Shown here in pieces: positions 49,591 through 61,100 of a DNA stretch of 64,000 nucleotides. Position 1 is the first letter of the stretch. Each line of letters opens with the position of its first letter. The stretch comes from Symbiodinium natans (lineage: Eukaryota; Sar; Dinophyceae; Suessiales; Symbiodiniaceae), in the NCBI GenBank assembly GCA_905221605.1, contig CAJNDS010002470.1, forward strand, positions 1 through 64,000. Reading direction: 5' to 3'. A program made the translations under genes and the position numbers. Below the pieces are notes generated by a model. That model saw nothing but the letters and a program-made list of their open reading frames with translations, searched no databases and was not told the origin of the DNA.

Positions 49591-51594
49591 GCCTGAGGCC
49601 GGGGGTTGAGGGGTTGAGGGGGTTTAGGGTTTAGGGTTTGGGGTTTAGGGTTTAGGGTTTAGGGTTTGGGGTTTAGGGTTTAGGGTTTAGGGTTTGGGGT
49701 TTAGGGTTGAGGGTTCAGGGTTTAGGGTTGAGAGTTTCCGGATCCAAAAAAACACACTGTAAACCCTTAGGGCCTAGGGATTTGTTAGGTCCCGGAGTTT
49801 GGGGTGTGGGAGGTTGGAGCCCGGGAGTTCGGAGGAGCGCAGGGTCTAGGAGGTTCGGGTTTTCGGGTCTAGGGGTTTAGGGTTTAAGGGTTTAGGGTTT
49901 CGGGGTTTAGGGGTTTAAGGGTTTAGGGGTTTAAGGGTTTGGGGGTTTAGGGCTTAGGGTCTGGGGTTTCGGGGTTCAGGGGTTTAAGGGTTTAGGGGTT
50001 TGAGGGTTTAGGGTCGGGTTTCCTTTTGGTTGTCACACACGCATTTCGGGCTTGAGTGGCATAAAGCCGAGGTGCCCCAGCATGGCCAGTTGACTTGATG
50101 TGCCTTGGTGCACGCATCGTTGTGCAAGCTTTGCAAGGAAGCTCTGTGGACGTAAGCCCCCCAAACCCCGAACCCTAAACCCTAAGCCCGAAACCCGAAA
50201 CCCGAAACCCTAAACCCTGGAAGGCCCTAAACCCCACGTACGCCCAACCTTCAGCACTCAACCCCTACAAGAGCCCTGAGGCCGCCGAGCTTTGGCTCCC
50301 ACCCTCCCGAAACACCCGGAGCTCACTTATGCCCTCAGCCCTCAAGCCCAAAGCCCCACCCCCTCAAACCCCCATGAAGCCAAACCTCAAACCCTGAACC
50401 CCCCCTCGCACAGAGGCCTAAAGCCCCTCAGCCTTGTCTCCCCGACTCGCCTAAACCCGAAACCGAAACCCTCAACCCTAACCCTAAACCCTGAACCCTT
50501 CTTACCCAACTCGGCCTGGGAGCTTCCCCACTACTGCCTGGAATTTGTCGTGGATGCGAACTAGAAAGCGCCAGACCGCCCATACGTGTCATGCCAGAAA
50601 GGGTTTAGGGTTTTGGGTTTAAGGTTTAGGGTTTAGGGTTTAGGGAGAATGGGTCTCAGGCCCAGAGTGTGGGTCTTTGGGGGCTTTCGGGTTAACGGTC
50701 TGGGGGGTTGCCTTAGTTTTAGGTGTTTTTTTTGTTTTTGTTTTTTATATTTAGGGTCTTTCCGGGGGTCTAGGGGCTGTGGGTTTAAAGGTCTGGGGAC
50801 TGCCTTAGTTTTAGGGTTTGGGTTTTTTTAAGGGCGGGTGTGTGGGTTCAGGGTTTGTATTTTAGTGTTATTGCCCTATAACAACCCTTAAAGCCTTCAA
50901 TGTGAATTGGAGCACCCTATTCCGCAAAACACTTCCCCATCCAAAGCGTCACTGATTCTAAACCCTAAACCGTAAACCGTAAGCCCAAAACCCTAAACCC
51001 TAAACCCTAAACCCGAGAGGCCCTGAAGCCTACACCCTACACCCCACACCCTTTGAACTTCAAACCAACATCCCTATAGCTCTAGGGTTTAGGGTTTGTT
51101 CAAGGCTTAGTGTTAGGGCCTTGAGCCTGGGCGCCGCATGCGTGCAGAGATACCGCCGCGGGCTCATTGCTCTGGCGTCGGGAGGGGGATTGTTTTTTTT
51201 TGCTAGTGTTAATTTCCCCCGACTAGTATAAGAATCCTGATAAAGCCATAAAAGTCTAAATTTTCTGAGGCCCCCAAACCTTCCCTAGGGGAGGGGGCCA
51301 GGGTTTAGATCCTTTGGGGGTTAAGGGCTCAGGGCTTTAGAGTTTAGATTCAGGGCTTAGGCTTCAGGGGTTTTGGAGTTTAGCGCTTTCGGGTGTCTTT
51401 AGGTTTTTTAGTTTCTTGTTTTGGGTTTTAGGGATTGTTTAGGGCAACACCCAACAATTACAAATTTAGATGCAAGCATGTCAACTAGTACAATAAACAT
51501 ACCAATAAAGATAAACCCTAAACCCTAAACCCTAAACCCTAAACCCTAAATCCCAAACCCTAAACCCTATACCCTAAACCCTAAATTGCTAAAG
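49591..51594 (+). repeat. intron or intergenic: TTTAGGG and CCCTAAA blocks
   Basis: G-rich 49610-50020, C-rich 50155-50510, G-rich 50600-50840, C-rich 50960-51050, G-rich 51085-51440, C-rich 51515-51590. The C-to-G switch at 50510-50600 could hold another exon (CTTCCCCACTAC..., LPHYCLEFVVDAN then TAG). Confidence 0.7.
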
Positions 51595-51676
51595 AGCAAG
51601 TGCCTGCGCTCCTCCAAACACCCTCCCGGCAAAGCCGCGCCTTCGCGCCACTGCTTGACATGCCTTCGGGTCGAGG
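51595..51676 (+). CDS. candidate exon (SKCLRSSKHPPGKAAPSRH)
   Basis: Acceptor CTAAAG|A at a C-to-G switch. Basic. GC donor at 51677. In frame after 49590 if no exon intervenes. Confidence 0.4.
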
Positions 51677-52218
51677 GCCGAGTTTCACCCCCCGGGTTTA
51701 GGGTTTAGGGTTTAGGGTTTAGGGTTTAGGGTTTAGGGTTTAGGGTTTAGGGTTTAGGGTTTGCTTTGGGATTTCTAAGAGTTCGGGCTTAACTCCAAGC
51801 CCCAACCTCTGCCAGACGCCCTAAACCTTCGTTTCGGGATGTCGTTTCGGTCGGCTCGAGCAACGTGATGTCCGACCCTAAGCCCTAAACCCTAAACCCT
51901 AAACCCTAAACCCTAAACCTTAAACCCTAAACCCTAAACCCTAAACCCTAAACCCTAAACCCTAAACCCTAAACCCTAAACCCTAAACCCTAAACCCTAA
52001 ACCCCGGGGTCCTCTTAGCCTAGACTCTCGGCGGAGCTCCCTTGTACAGTGGGGAGCCCCCTGCCGCCGAGGCACCTTTGGATCAATCGGCTCCCGTGCT
52101 GGGTCTTAGGGCTAAACCCTAAACCCTAAACCCTAAACCCTAAGCCCTAAGCCCTAAACCCTAAACCCTAAACCCTAAACCCCTAAAACCCTAAACCCCC
52201 TAAAAAGGGAGGCTCAAG
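51677..52218 (+). repeat. intron: TTTAGGG arm then CCCTAAA arm
   Basis: TTTAGGG 51697-51764, unique to 51875, CCCTAAA 51880-52003, unique GC-rich 52004-52110, CCCTAAA 52112-52205. Confidence 0.85.
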
Positions 52219-52274
52219 GAGTCCATCCCCATGGGCCCAGCTCGGGAGCCGCCTTTCGCTGAGAGTACTTTGTC
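52219..52274 (+). CDS. candidate exon (ESIPMGPAREPPFAESTLS)
   Basis: Acceptor CTCAAG|G at a C-to-G switch. Pro-rich. Donor unclear. Confidence 0.4.
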
Positions 52275-55200
52275 AGGGAACGGACTCTCTGGGGGGGCGG
52301 GGCGGCTTTTCCTTGAGGGCTTTTAGGGTTTCAGGGTTTCAGGGTTTTAGGGTTTCAGGGGTTAGGGTTTAGGGTTGAGGGTTTTTAGGGTTTTGGGGTT
52401 TCAGGGTTTTCTGGGATTCAGGGTTTCAGGGTTTAGGGTTTCAGGGTTTCAGGGTTTCAGGGTTTCAGGGTTTCAGGGTTTCAGGGTTTCAGGGTTTCAG
52501 GGTGTAGGGTTTTAGGGTTTAGGGTTTAGGGTTGAGGTTTCAGGGTTTTCAGGGATTAGGGGTTTCAAGAACTTGTGTTTGCGGGGGGATGTGGGGTGGG
52601 GGGGGCTTTTCCCTGAAATTCTTGGGGTTCAGGGTGTTAGGGTGTTACGCTTTCAGGATTTTCAGGGATTTAGGGCTCTTAGGGTGTAAGGGTGTTAGGA
52701 TTTAAGGGGTTTTTGTGTTTGAGGGTTTTCGGGTTTTGGGGCTTTAATTTGGATTCTAGGGTTCTTAAGGGAGGGGGTTCATGTGGGGTAGGGAATCTTG
52801 AAGAAGCTCAGGGGGCCTTAAGGAGTAGTGGGGAGTAGTAGTTGCATACCCCCCCTTGAACCCCCTTAAGAACCCTAAACCCTAAATTTAAGCCCTAAGC
52901 CCTAAGCCCAAAGCCCGAAGCCCAAGCCCTAAGCCCAAGCCCTAAACCCTAAACCCTAAACCCTAAAACCTAAACCCTCTACTCCTAGGGATATTTGTGG
53001 ATGCCCCGGTCGTGAGGGCTCAGCGCTGCGCGCTCCCTCTGTGGCTCCTCCCTGCAGTTTGCCAGCAATTCGCGGAATCCATAGCCTGGACGCCGGCGGG
53101 TCCTCTTGGGATGTGCCGGTGGTCCGTGCTTGAAGGCGTCAGTCGCAAAATTCGTCTGGGGCTTTCGCTTTGTGCCCCCGCAACCCACGAACAAATTCCC
53201 AAGCCCGTAAAGCCCCAAACTTGTAATCCCGAAACCCCTTGCCCCCTAAACCCCCAAACGCTAAACCCCAAAACTCTGAACCCGAAACCCCAAAGCCTCT
53301 GAACCCTAAGCCCTAAACCCTCAAACCCTATGGCATAGACAGGAGCTCTTCTCAGTCCGAAGCCCAACTAGATTTAGGTTAACTTCGATCAAGTTTAGGG
53401 TTTAGGGTTTAGGGTTAGGGTTTAGGGTTTAGGGTTTAGGGTTTCGGGTTTCGGGTTTAGGGTGTAGGGTTTAGGGTTTATAGGGTTTAGGGTTTTTAGG
53501 GTTTAGGGTTTATAGGGTTTAGGTTTAGGGCTTATAGGGTTTAGGGTTTATAGGGTTCAGGGTTTATAAGGTTTAGGGTTTATATATAGGGTTCCGGGTT
53601 TATAGGGTTTAGGGTTTATAGGGTTCAGGGTTTATGGGGTCCAGGGTTTATGGTGTTTAGGGTTTAGGGTGAACCTTATACTAAGTTTCCAGAGGATGGA
53701 CGACCTGCCACGAACCCTAAACACTCAGCCTCAACCTTGCCACAGAGCCTGAAGTCTCACGGCCGCAGCATTTTGGGTTCCTCCAACATTCCGCGTAGCC
53801 GATCAGGCGATTAAAATTGCGGTAGGGGAGCCATGGCGTGCGTGAAGGTGGGCTTCGGGTTTAGGGTTTTTTTTTACGGTGTTGGGTTAGAAGGGCTGGT
53901 AAGAGCTCATAAAGGTTGTAAAGTTTTCTGCGGGCTTGTAGGGGTTTAGGCTTGAGGGACTTGGGTTTTGGGGGTTGAGGCGTTTGGGGTTGAGGCGCTA
54001 GTTCAGGGGTCGAGGGGAAGGGGGGTTTAGGGCTTCGGCGCCTCGGGCTAGGGGTGTTAGGGCTTATGGCATTCGAGAGAGGATATTTGTATTGGTATTA
54101 ATCTTTTTTAGCTTTTAGGGGTGTGGGGTTTCAGGGTTTGCGGTTTCTGTCATTGAGCAGAGCGTCTTGGGTTTTCAGTGCTGTACGTTTGTTCACAATC
54201 ATCCCTGAACCCAAAAAACCTAAACCTTAAACCCCAAACCCTGAAATCTGAGCCCTAAAGCCCCTAACCCTGAGTTGGAAAATCTGGACCCCCAGCCCAC
54301 AACCTCTAAGCCCGATGCAAACCCGAGAACACCAACATTGGTGCTGTGGGAAAGAGATGGAACATCGGTCTGTTTGTCCCCACCAGCACATGGGTTTACG
54401 AACATAGGGGACCCCCATATAGAGCCCCAAATAGTGGGATTCCCTTACAATAAGGACCCCAATAAGGTACCCCTAAACCCGAAACCCCCAAACCCTATAC
54501 CCTAAACCTTAATCTCGGAACCCCCCCCGCCCCCCCCCACATTGAACATCAAAGTAGTGCTCCAAGCACCGGACGAATGGCATGGTGCTGGCCTGAAGAC
54601 TGTGACTTAGAGTTCGGGTTTAGGGTTTAGGGTTTAGGGTTTAGGGTTTAGGGTTTAGGGTTTAGGGTTTAGGGTTTAGGGTTTAGGGTTTAGGGTTTTA
54701 GGGTTTAGGGTTTAGGGTTTAGGGTTTAGGGTTTAGGGTTTAGGGTTTAGGGTTTAGGTGGCTTGGCTTGGGCTTTGTCACAAGGCGCTGCGACAAGCCC
54801 AGCCTGTCTGTGCGCGAAAAAGTCGGACCAGATGCGAAGCAGCGCCCGGTCAAAAAAAACATTCTACTCTGATCGTAGATTTTGAGTTCTCACAAAGGCC
54901 AGCAGTTTTGGGATATTGTCTACAGTCCCAAGCCCTAAATTCTAGACTCTCCTAAAATGACATTCGGAGTGCCCTCGTCCTGGGAAGCCTGGCAAAGGGG
55001 GGGGGGTCCAGCCAGCGGCAGCTGCAATGCAAGTGGGTGGGACAGTGACTGCAGCTAACGGGGTTCAGGAGGCATCAATCACGCAGACGCCGGTGAGGCG
55101 AGAAGCTCCGCGAGCACCAGCTTCTGAACCTAGCTTGGGACAGGCGACTGCTTTCCTTGCAGAGGAGCAAAAAGCTTTGAAGAATTTCGAAGCGCTGCCC

Positions 55201-55738
55201 TCAACATGCCTGGATCGGCACTTTCAGCGGCGAGTGAGCGTTGGTGGGGTTTGGCAGCAGGAGACGATAGGCGGCCTCAGGCCGTAGATGGCACCACGCG
55301 GCAGCGTGGGTCCTTATAGGTGCACGTTTCGGGATATAGTCTCCCCCAAGCCCTGTAAATTTTAGATTCCTAAACCAACCTCAACCCCAATTAAACCCTT
55401 CACCCTAGCAACAACCCACCCACACACACACATGTAAGGAAGTGGAGCTCTCCTGCAATCTTGAAGGTACGCCCCAACCAGAGGGTTTAGGGATTAGGGC
55501 TTTAGGGGCTTTAGGGACTTTAGGCTTCAGGGGGGGTTGGGGTTTAGGAGTTTAGTAAGGGTTCAGGGGTTTAGGGGTTTAGGGGTTTCGGGGGGTTTTG
55601 CCTGAACTCTTCAAAAGCAAGTTCTTCTCCATCTGGGGAGTTTCAGGGTCTCCCAGTCCCACATCACAACACCCTAAACCCTAAACCCTAAACCCTAAAC
55701 CCTAAACCCTAAACCCTAAACCCTAAACCCCCAAGCAG
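52275..55738 (+). repeat. telomere-like repeat with several unique patches
   Basis: TTTCAGGG/TTTAGGG 52318-52560. C-rich 52860-52975. Unique 52985-53190 (no gene assigned). TTTATAGGG-type variants 53465-53660, C-rich 54200-54510, perfect TTTAGGG 54619-54758. Unique 54760-55330 with short ORFs of no recognised family. CCCTAAA 55670-55733. Confidence 0.75.
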
Positions 55739-55792
55739 CTGTCCCGCCAGCTGTCCGCGAATCCCTCGATGGACTTCACCTCCCTGCTGGAG
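55739..55792 (+). CDS. candidate exon (LSRQLSANPSMDFTSLLE)
   Basis: Acceptor CAAGCAG|C at a C-to-G switch. GC donor at 55793. In frame with 56774. Confidence 0.5.
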
Positions 55793-56773
55793 GCTTTCTG
55801 GGTTGAGGGTCTTCGAGGGTTAGGGTTTAGGGTTTAGGAGTTTAGGGTTTAGGGTTTAGGGTTTAGGGTTTAGGGCTTTGGGTTTCGGGATTAGCTGAGG
55901 GTTCTCGGTTTAGGATTTTCGGGTTTTAGGATTTAGAGTTTGACGGTTTTGGGGTTTTCGGGTTTTAGGTGTTTGGGCTGAAATGTTTTAGGTTATTTGG
56001 ACGCTAGGGTCTTCAGGATTTTGGGGGTTTTTAGCGTTGTAGGGGTTTAGTTTAAGGCCAGGGATTTGATGGCTTCAGGGCTTTTAGGGTTCTAGAGATG
56101 CAGGGTTCTAGGGGTTTACGGCTTTAGGGTTTAGGTTTTTTTAGGGCTTTAAGGGTTTCATTTTTCTTTAGTTTTCGGGTTTCAGGGCTGTACTGTACGG
56201 ATTTAGGGTCTCAAGGGTTTCAAGGGTTTTTGGATTTTCGGGTTTTCGGGTTTTAGGGTTTTAGGACTCTGGACCTGTTGAGGTTTTAGTTTGTGTTTTT
56301 TGGAGTTTTAGGGGTTTAGGGTTTTAGGGGGTTAGAGTTTTGGGGTTTTAGGGGTTTTAGAGTTTTAGGGTTTTCTTGGTCATTGGTTTTTTTGGGGCTT
56401 TAGGGTTTAGGGCTTTAGGGTCTTCGGGTTTGGGTGCTTGAGGGGTTAGGGGTCTCATGGCCTGTGGAAGTCCCTGAGCCCTCCCTGCTACCCCTAGCGC
56501 TAACCCTTAAACCCCAACCCCAGGCCACTAACCCCCTAAACCCCTGAACCCCTGAACCCATGAACCCTGAACCCCTGAAGCCCTGAAACTCTAAACCCCT
56601 GAAACCCTAAACGCCTAAACCCCAACCCCCAAGCAGACAAACCCCCAACCCCCTAAAACCCCCAAACACCTAAATCCCTAAACCCCAGAACCCCTCTGAA
56701 ACCCCACCCCGCTGAAACCCTCAGCCCGCAAACCCCAAAACCCCCAAACCCCGAGTCACTTGTGGCCTTGCAG
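55793..56773 (+). repeat. intron: TTTAGGG arm then CCCTAAA arm
   Basis: G-rich variants 55800-56460, switching at about 56470 to C-rich 56480-56755. Confidence 0.85.
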
Positions 56774-56811
56774 GGTGAGGACAAGGAGACTCTGGTGCCT
56801 GGGCTCGGAAA
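56774..56811 (+). CDS. candidate exon (GEDKETLVPGLGK)
   Basis: Acceptor CTTGCAG|G at a C-to-G switch. GT donor at 56812. Confidence 0.4.
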
Positions 56812-57951
56812 GTGGTCGGGCGGGGGGGTGGTGCTAGGGCTGTTGGGGTGTGTGGCTTTATGTTTAGGGTTCAGGGTGTTAAGGTTTAGGGGTGTTGAAG
56901 TTAAGTGTTAAGGGTACCTCTTGGAAGCACAAAGGGTTTACATGGGCTTCGAGAGCTTCGGGCTTTTTTGTATCATATGTTCCTGATGGTTTACGGTACC
57001 AATTATGTGGGTGCCGGGTTCACTGGGGGTTTGATCTACGCCACGGGGCTCTTTTGGGGTTGTCTCGACTAGTATCCTTCAATGTCTGGGGTGCCAACAA
57101 GGGCGATGGTTTTGGCATGTGCGTGCCTTTGAGAAACTCAGAGCCGAGGAGCCAGTCAGGTTGTGTTGCCTTGTTGCCAAAGGGCTATGCCCCTGCATGG
57201 CAAACCCTGAAACCCGAATCCCTAAACACCAAGCCCCAAAAACCTCCTAAGACACTTAAAACCCTAAACCCCTATGGAAGCCATGGCTCAATTTGGACCT
57301 CTTTTCCATCGGGAGCAATGAAGGTCACAGCAAAGAAACAGTCAATGAAAGTAATCTAAACTGTGACTACAATTTAAGAGTTCGCTAAAAACTGTACAGG
57401 TTCCTACTGTGGCCAACCTTAGGTGAACATTGCTAGGGGAACTGGGCCTAAACCCCTAAGGAGACTCCCTGTGAGAGGTGCTGCGGTAGGCATACAAAGC
57501 ATGCCGATTCACACTCCCCCTTTCGGGGGTCCCCGACGCCCGAAACTTTGATAATCGGCACGGCGTGGGTGACGGGTAAGGCAAGTTGAATGCAGGCCCA
57601 CACGCCCCAACTGATGGCACAGCTTAGGAACTGGTTTAGGATCTGCCGTTCTGACGAGCCTCAGGCCATTTCTGAGGTACAGATCCCATCACTTTTACAA
57701 ATGGCTTTGGGGCTTTTGCTTGCCTTTTGAGTTCGACAGCCTGGGGTGGCCTGCGTATCTCCCTCATGGAGGCAATCAATACGCCGAAAGTGAGTACACG
57801 AAAGTGACGCGGATAACTCTGCTAGCGACAGAGAAAAACTCATCCATCAGCCCCTTTATGCCCTTGGGCTTATAGGGAGACACAAAAGGAAAAACGTGTA
57901 ATGCTGATACGGGTAGTCAGAATACCCGACAACATGGTCGACTTCTCCACG
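56812..57951 (+). other. transition region without an assigned gene
   Basis: Fading G-rich repeat to 56910 and a short C-rich patch at 57200-57270. The rest is unique. ORFs here (for example 56892-57359) lack motifs and run through the repeat-derived patch. Confidence 0.5.
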
Positions 57952-58075
57952 GGTATGGCAGTCAGAATGCCTTGCGGAGTCCTCCTTTTTACCACCGGTA
58001 TGGCAGTCGGAATGCCTGGCGGTATCCTTGGTTTTACCACCGGTATGGCAGTCGGAATGCCTGGTGGTATCCTCC
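57952..58075 (-). repeat. 45-bp minisatellite downstream of the CCCH gene
   Basis: Three units starting ggtatggcagtc at 57952, 57997 and 58042. On the minus strand they read as a 15-residue repeat (RHSDCHTGGKTKDTA) in a short ORF, 58104 to 57856, after the CCCH-gene stop. Confidence 0.85.
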
Positions 58076-58171
58076 ATGCATGAAATTAGACTGCAAGGAT
58101 TCAAACGGTCCTGATGGACGTAAGGACTTATCCCTTTATACCTGACAGGCTTACAGGGGGAAGGGCTTGCA

Positions 58172-61100
58172 TCAGTCCTGGATTGGTACCGGCCAAACCA
58201 AAAGGAAACCTCTTGGCTGGATTCTTAGCTCCAGCGGGACTGTCATCCAATGGCCTTTGGTCTTGCAAAGACCTCGAAGATGATAACCTTCTTGGTGGAG
58301 CTCTTGTAGCACATCCTTGCCCGGCACCCCAGTCGCAAAACTCCGAAGACGAAGGTCCGGCGTTAGGACCAGACCTCGGCCGCTGGGCCTCTTTTCTTGA
58401 AAAAGCTTCATTGGTCTTGTTGGATCACAGTGCTGGCACGAACGTTCCGTGTACTGCGACCTTTCTAACAGACACTTCAGCAGAGAGTGATCGACCTCGG
58501 CCTGACAGCCTTCCGGATCTGGCTCAAACACAATTTCAAGCTCAGACCCCGGGATAACATGGCTCAGTTGTTCCTTCATCACAGGAGGGAAGGATATGAG
58601 GCGGTTCTCGGGGCTCGGCAAATGTCTCATCAATCTGTCAAGCCGGAAACCACTCCTCCAAACTAACAGCACGCATTCCAGAATGCGTCGAGTGCAGTGG
58701 ACCCTTATTGGTGTCTCCCTTTCCCCTTTTATAGTGATGATCCTATACGCTGCGTCGTCTGGGTCTTCGCTCAGCTTTAGCCTTGCCCTATAACCCTCCC
58801 TTTGGATTGGCCTTGATGCTTCTGCTGTATTTGCACTCACCGCAGGACTAACCGCAGCTGACGCCGGCTCTTGATGGTGGTAGGAATCCGAGGGCTCTGG
58901 GCGGCCTTTTGAGTTGACACTGGATGCTGCGGGTCTTACATTACTAGGCTCAACCCCAAGATTTAAAGCCTCGGGCTTACTGATACCCTCAGCGGCCACC
59001 ACCTTAGGAATCACTCTTGCCTCAGTAAGAACCTGCAAATCTTCCTCCTGCTGCTGCTCTTCTTTTTTCAGTCTTTCATGCTCCAGATCTTGGACCTCCT
59101 CGTGGGACATCCACGGTCTGTCTGAAGCGCCACTTCCTCCGTCTGCTCCCTCTTGCCCATTGACTGGGTCAGAGGAAACTCCGAGATTGGACGCATGAGA
59201 GGACGATGCCTCTGGCACGGAGCTTGTTGAAGGAGGATCCTCTACTTTGACAGGCATAGAGGCTAAAGATTCCTTCAAGGGCAGCACCGTTGTTTCACCC
59301 TCACCATGGTGATGACCAGGTCTTTGTCTCACCAATTTGCCGGAAATGTTCAGTGGCTGATCTGGCAAAACGCTCGGAAGGTCTACGGACCCTCTCTTTA
59401 AGCTCATGCCCTTCTGTGCCACGCTGTAATTGAACTCCAGATTGATCTTAGGCTGAACAATCTGAGGCGGTACTTTCGGCACGGACTGACTGATCTTGAC
59501 CTCAAACTTTGGCTTGACAATTCCACCGCTTCCGGCAGACTGTTCTTTTCCGTGCGTAGGCGGGGGTTGAGGTCCATGGCTTAGCTTAGGCTTATTAATC
59601 CCACTACCCTCTGGGCCACTTACAACCGATCTAGACCTTGCTCTAGGAGGTGGCGGTGGTGTGGATCTCTGGCCGGAACTCTCAACCCTGTTGCTCTTGG
59701 GCGGTGGAGGAGGTTTACGGAGTGGGCTCCTTGACCTGACGGCGGTTGGTGAAGTTCCCAAAGCCTTCCTCATATGTCCATCCATCGCACTTTTTTCTTT
59801 GGCCCGTCTCGCCCTTACGAACTCCTTAGCAGCCTGAATTGCAGCCCTTTTTTGCTGATCACGTGTTTCGTGTGATTCACCAGCTGCTCTTTTGGCAGAT
59901 GCTGAAGAAGATCGTGCCTTAGGGGAATGCTCATACCGGCATTGGTCACCGTACTTGCAGAATCCCTTTCGAAAGTGCGGGCAAGAGCTCAGAGCTGTGT
60001 CTGAGCCCTGGGGGCTACGGGCAGGTATTTCCTCCCTAGAGGAGTGCACGTACCTGCAATCTTTCCCAAACTTACAAAAGCCCCTCTGGAAGTGTGGGCA
60101 TGCACCCCAGCCTTCTCCCTGATCAGTGCTTGATTTCTTCGGGGGGCCCTCCCCGGGGAAACCCATTGTCTTATCGAAGTCCATTTTTACCTGGATTTTC
60201 TTTGGGACCTTTAGCCCATGAATTGGCTCACGTAGGTCCAAAGCTTCAACAAGGGTCCCGGCAAGGGTCTTATCCCTTTTGTCACTTGGATTTAGCGACA
60301 CTTTCTGTGCCGGGTTTTGGCTTGAGGTGCGCTTTTTCATTTTTTCTATGAGGTGGTCTCCCCCCAAGCAATGCTCATTGCTTGCACTTACATCATCCCT
60401 GTAGCACGCAAAAGGCACGGCAAACGAGCCCTGACAAGAGGACCTCGACGCATCAGAAGGTTCTTCCTTCGCACCGGAAACAAGATTTGGCTCCCCCGGA
60501 GGAGAGCGTCCACGTTGACGCGCACTTGGGGCAGATTTAGCTGTACCCTGGGACGCACGACGGCTCCATACTGAATCCAAGATGACTCTAGATTCAGAGA
60601 CAACAACGGACCTTTGGTGAAAAGACAGGGAATCAGGAGTGCCAGCTTCAGATCGGGCAAGATCATGCTCCCCCGTTTGAGGACAACCGGGTTTGCTAGC
60701 GCTTACGGTGGACGCAGATCTTCCTGCGGGCGCAAGCTTAGACCACAACGAATTCAGGACTAACCTGGGTACTCGTGAGGAAGGGGTTGGCAGTGAATTT
60801 GGATTAACCTGAAGCACGGTCTTATGCTCAGCAACACTGTCTGGAGATCCGCGGCAAACAGGATCTTGCTCCCCCGTTTGAGGACACTCAGATTTGCAGG
60901 CGCTTTGGACCAACGTGGTTGTGCCCTCATGCGCAAGCTTCGACCACAAAGAGTTCAGAACAAACCTGGGCGCTTGTGAAGGATGGGTCGGCTGCGGATT
61001 CAGGTTAATTTGACAACTGGTCCTGTCCTCAGCAAAGCTGTCCGGAGGCCCACCATGGATCGGACCTGGCTCCCCCGGATGGAGACAACCAGTTGATCCG

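Larger units (their letters stand above)
47663..49664 (+). repeat. 2-kb tandem duplication, copy 2
   Basis: Starts GAAGTCCCTCGCTATTCC like copy 1 and ends in TTTAGGG units. The offset from copy 1 drifts from 2020 to 2001 through repeat-unit changes. Confidence 0.95.

Noticed and set aside
55027-55287. 86-codon ORF MQVGGTVTAANGVQ
   Set aside because: Plausible composition but no family, no splice context and no C-to-G arm switch. Left unassigned.
14178-56811. A CRISPR-like array made of short unique spacers between repeats
   Set aside because: Repeat units are 7-bp degenerate and unequal, and the 'spacers' are exons of a eukaryotic gene.
13926-57300. Reading the TTTAGGG/CCCTAAA content as a chromosome end
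   Set aside because: The motif flips orientation dozens of times and is interleaved with exons, so it is interstitial, not a terminal telomere.
56892-57359. 155-codon ORF on the plus strand
   Set aside because: Its C-terminal third is translated telomere-like repeat and it has no ATG start or motif.
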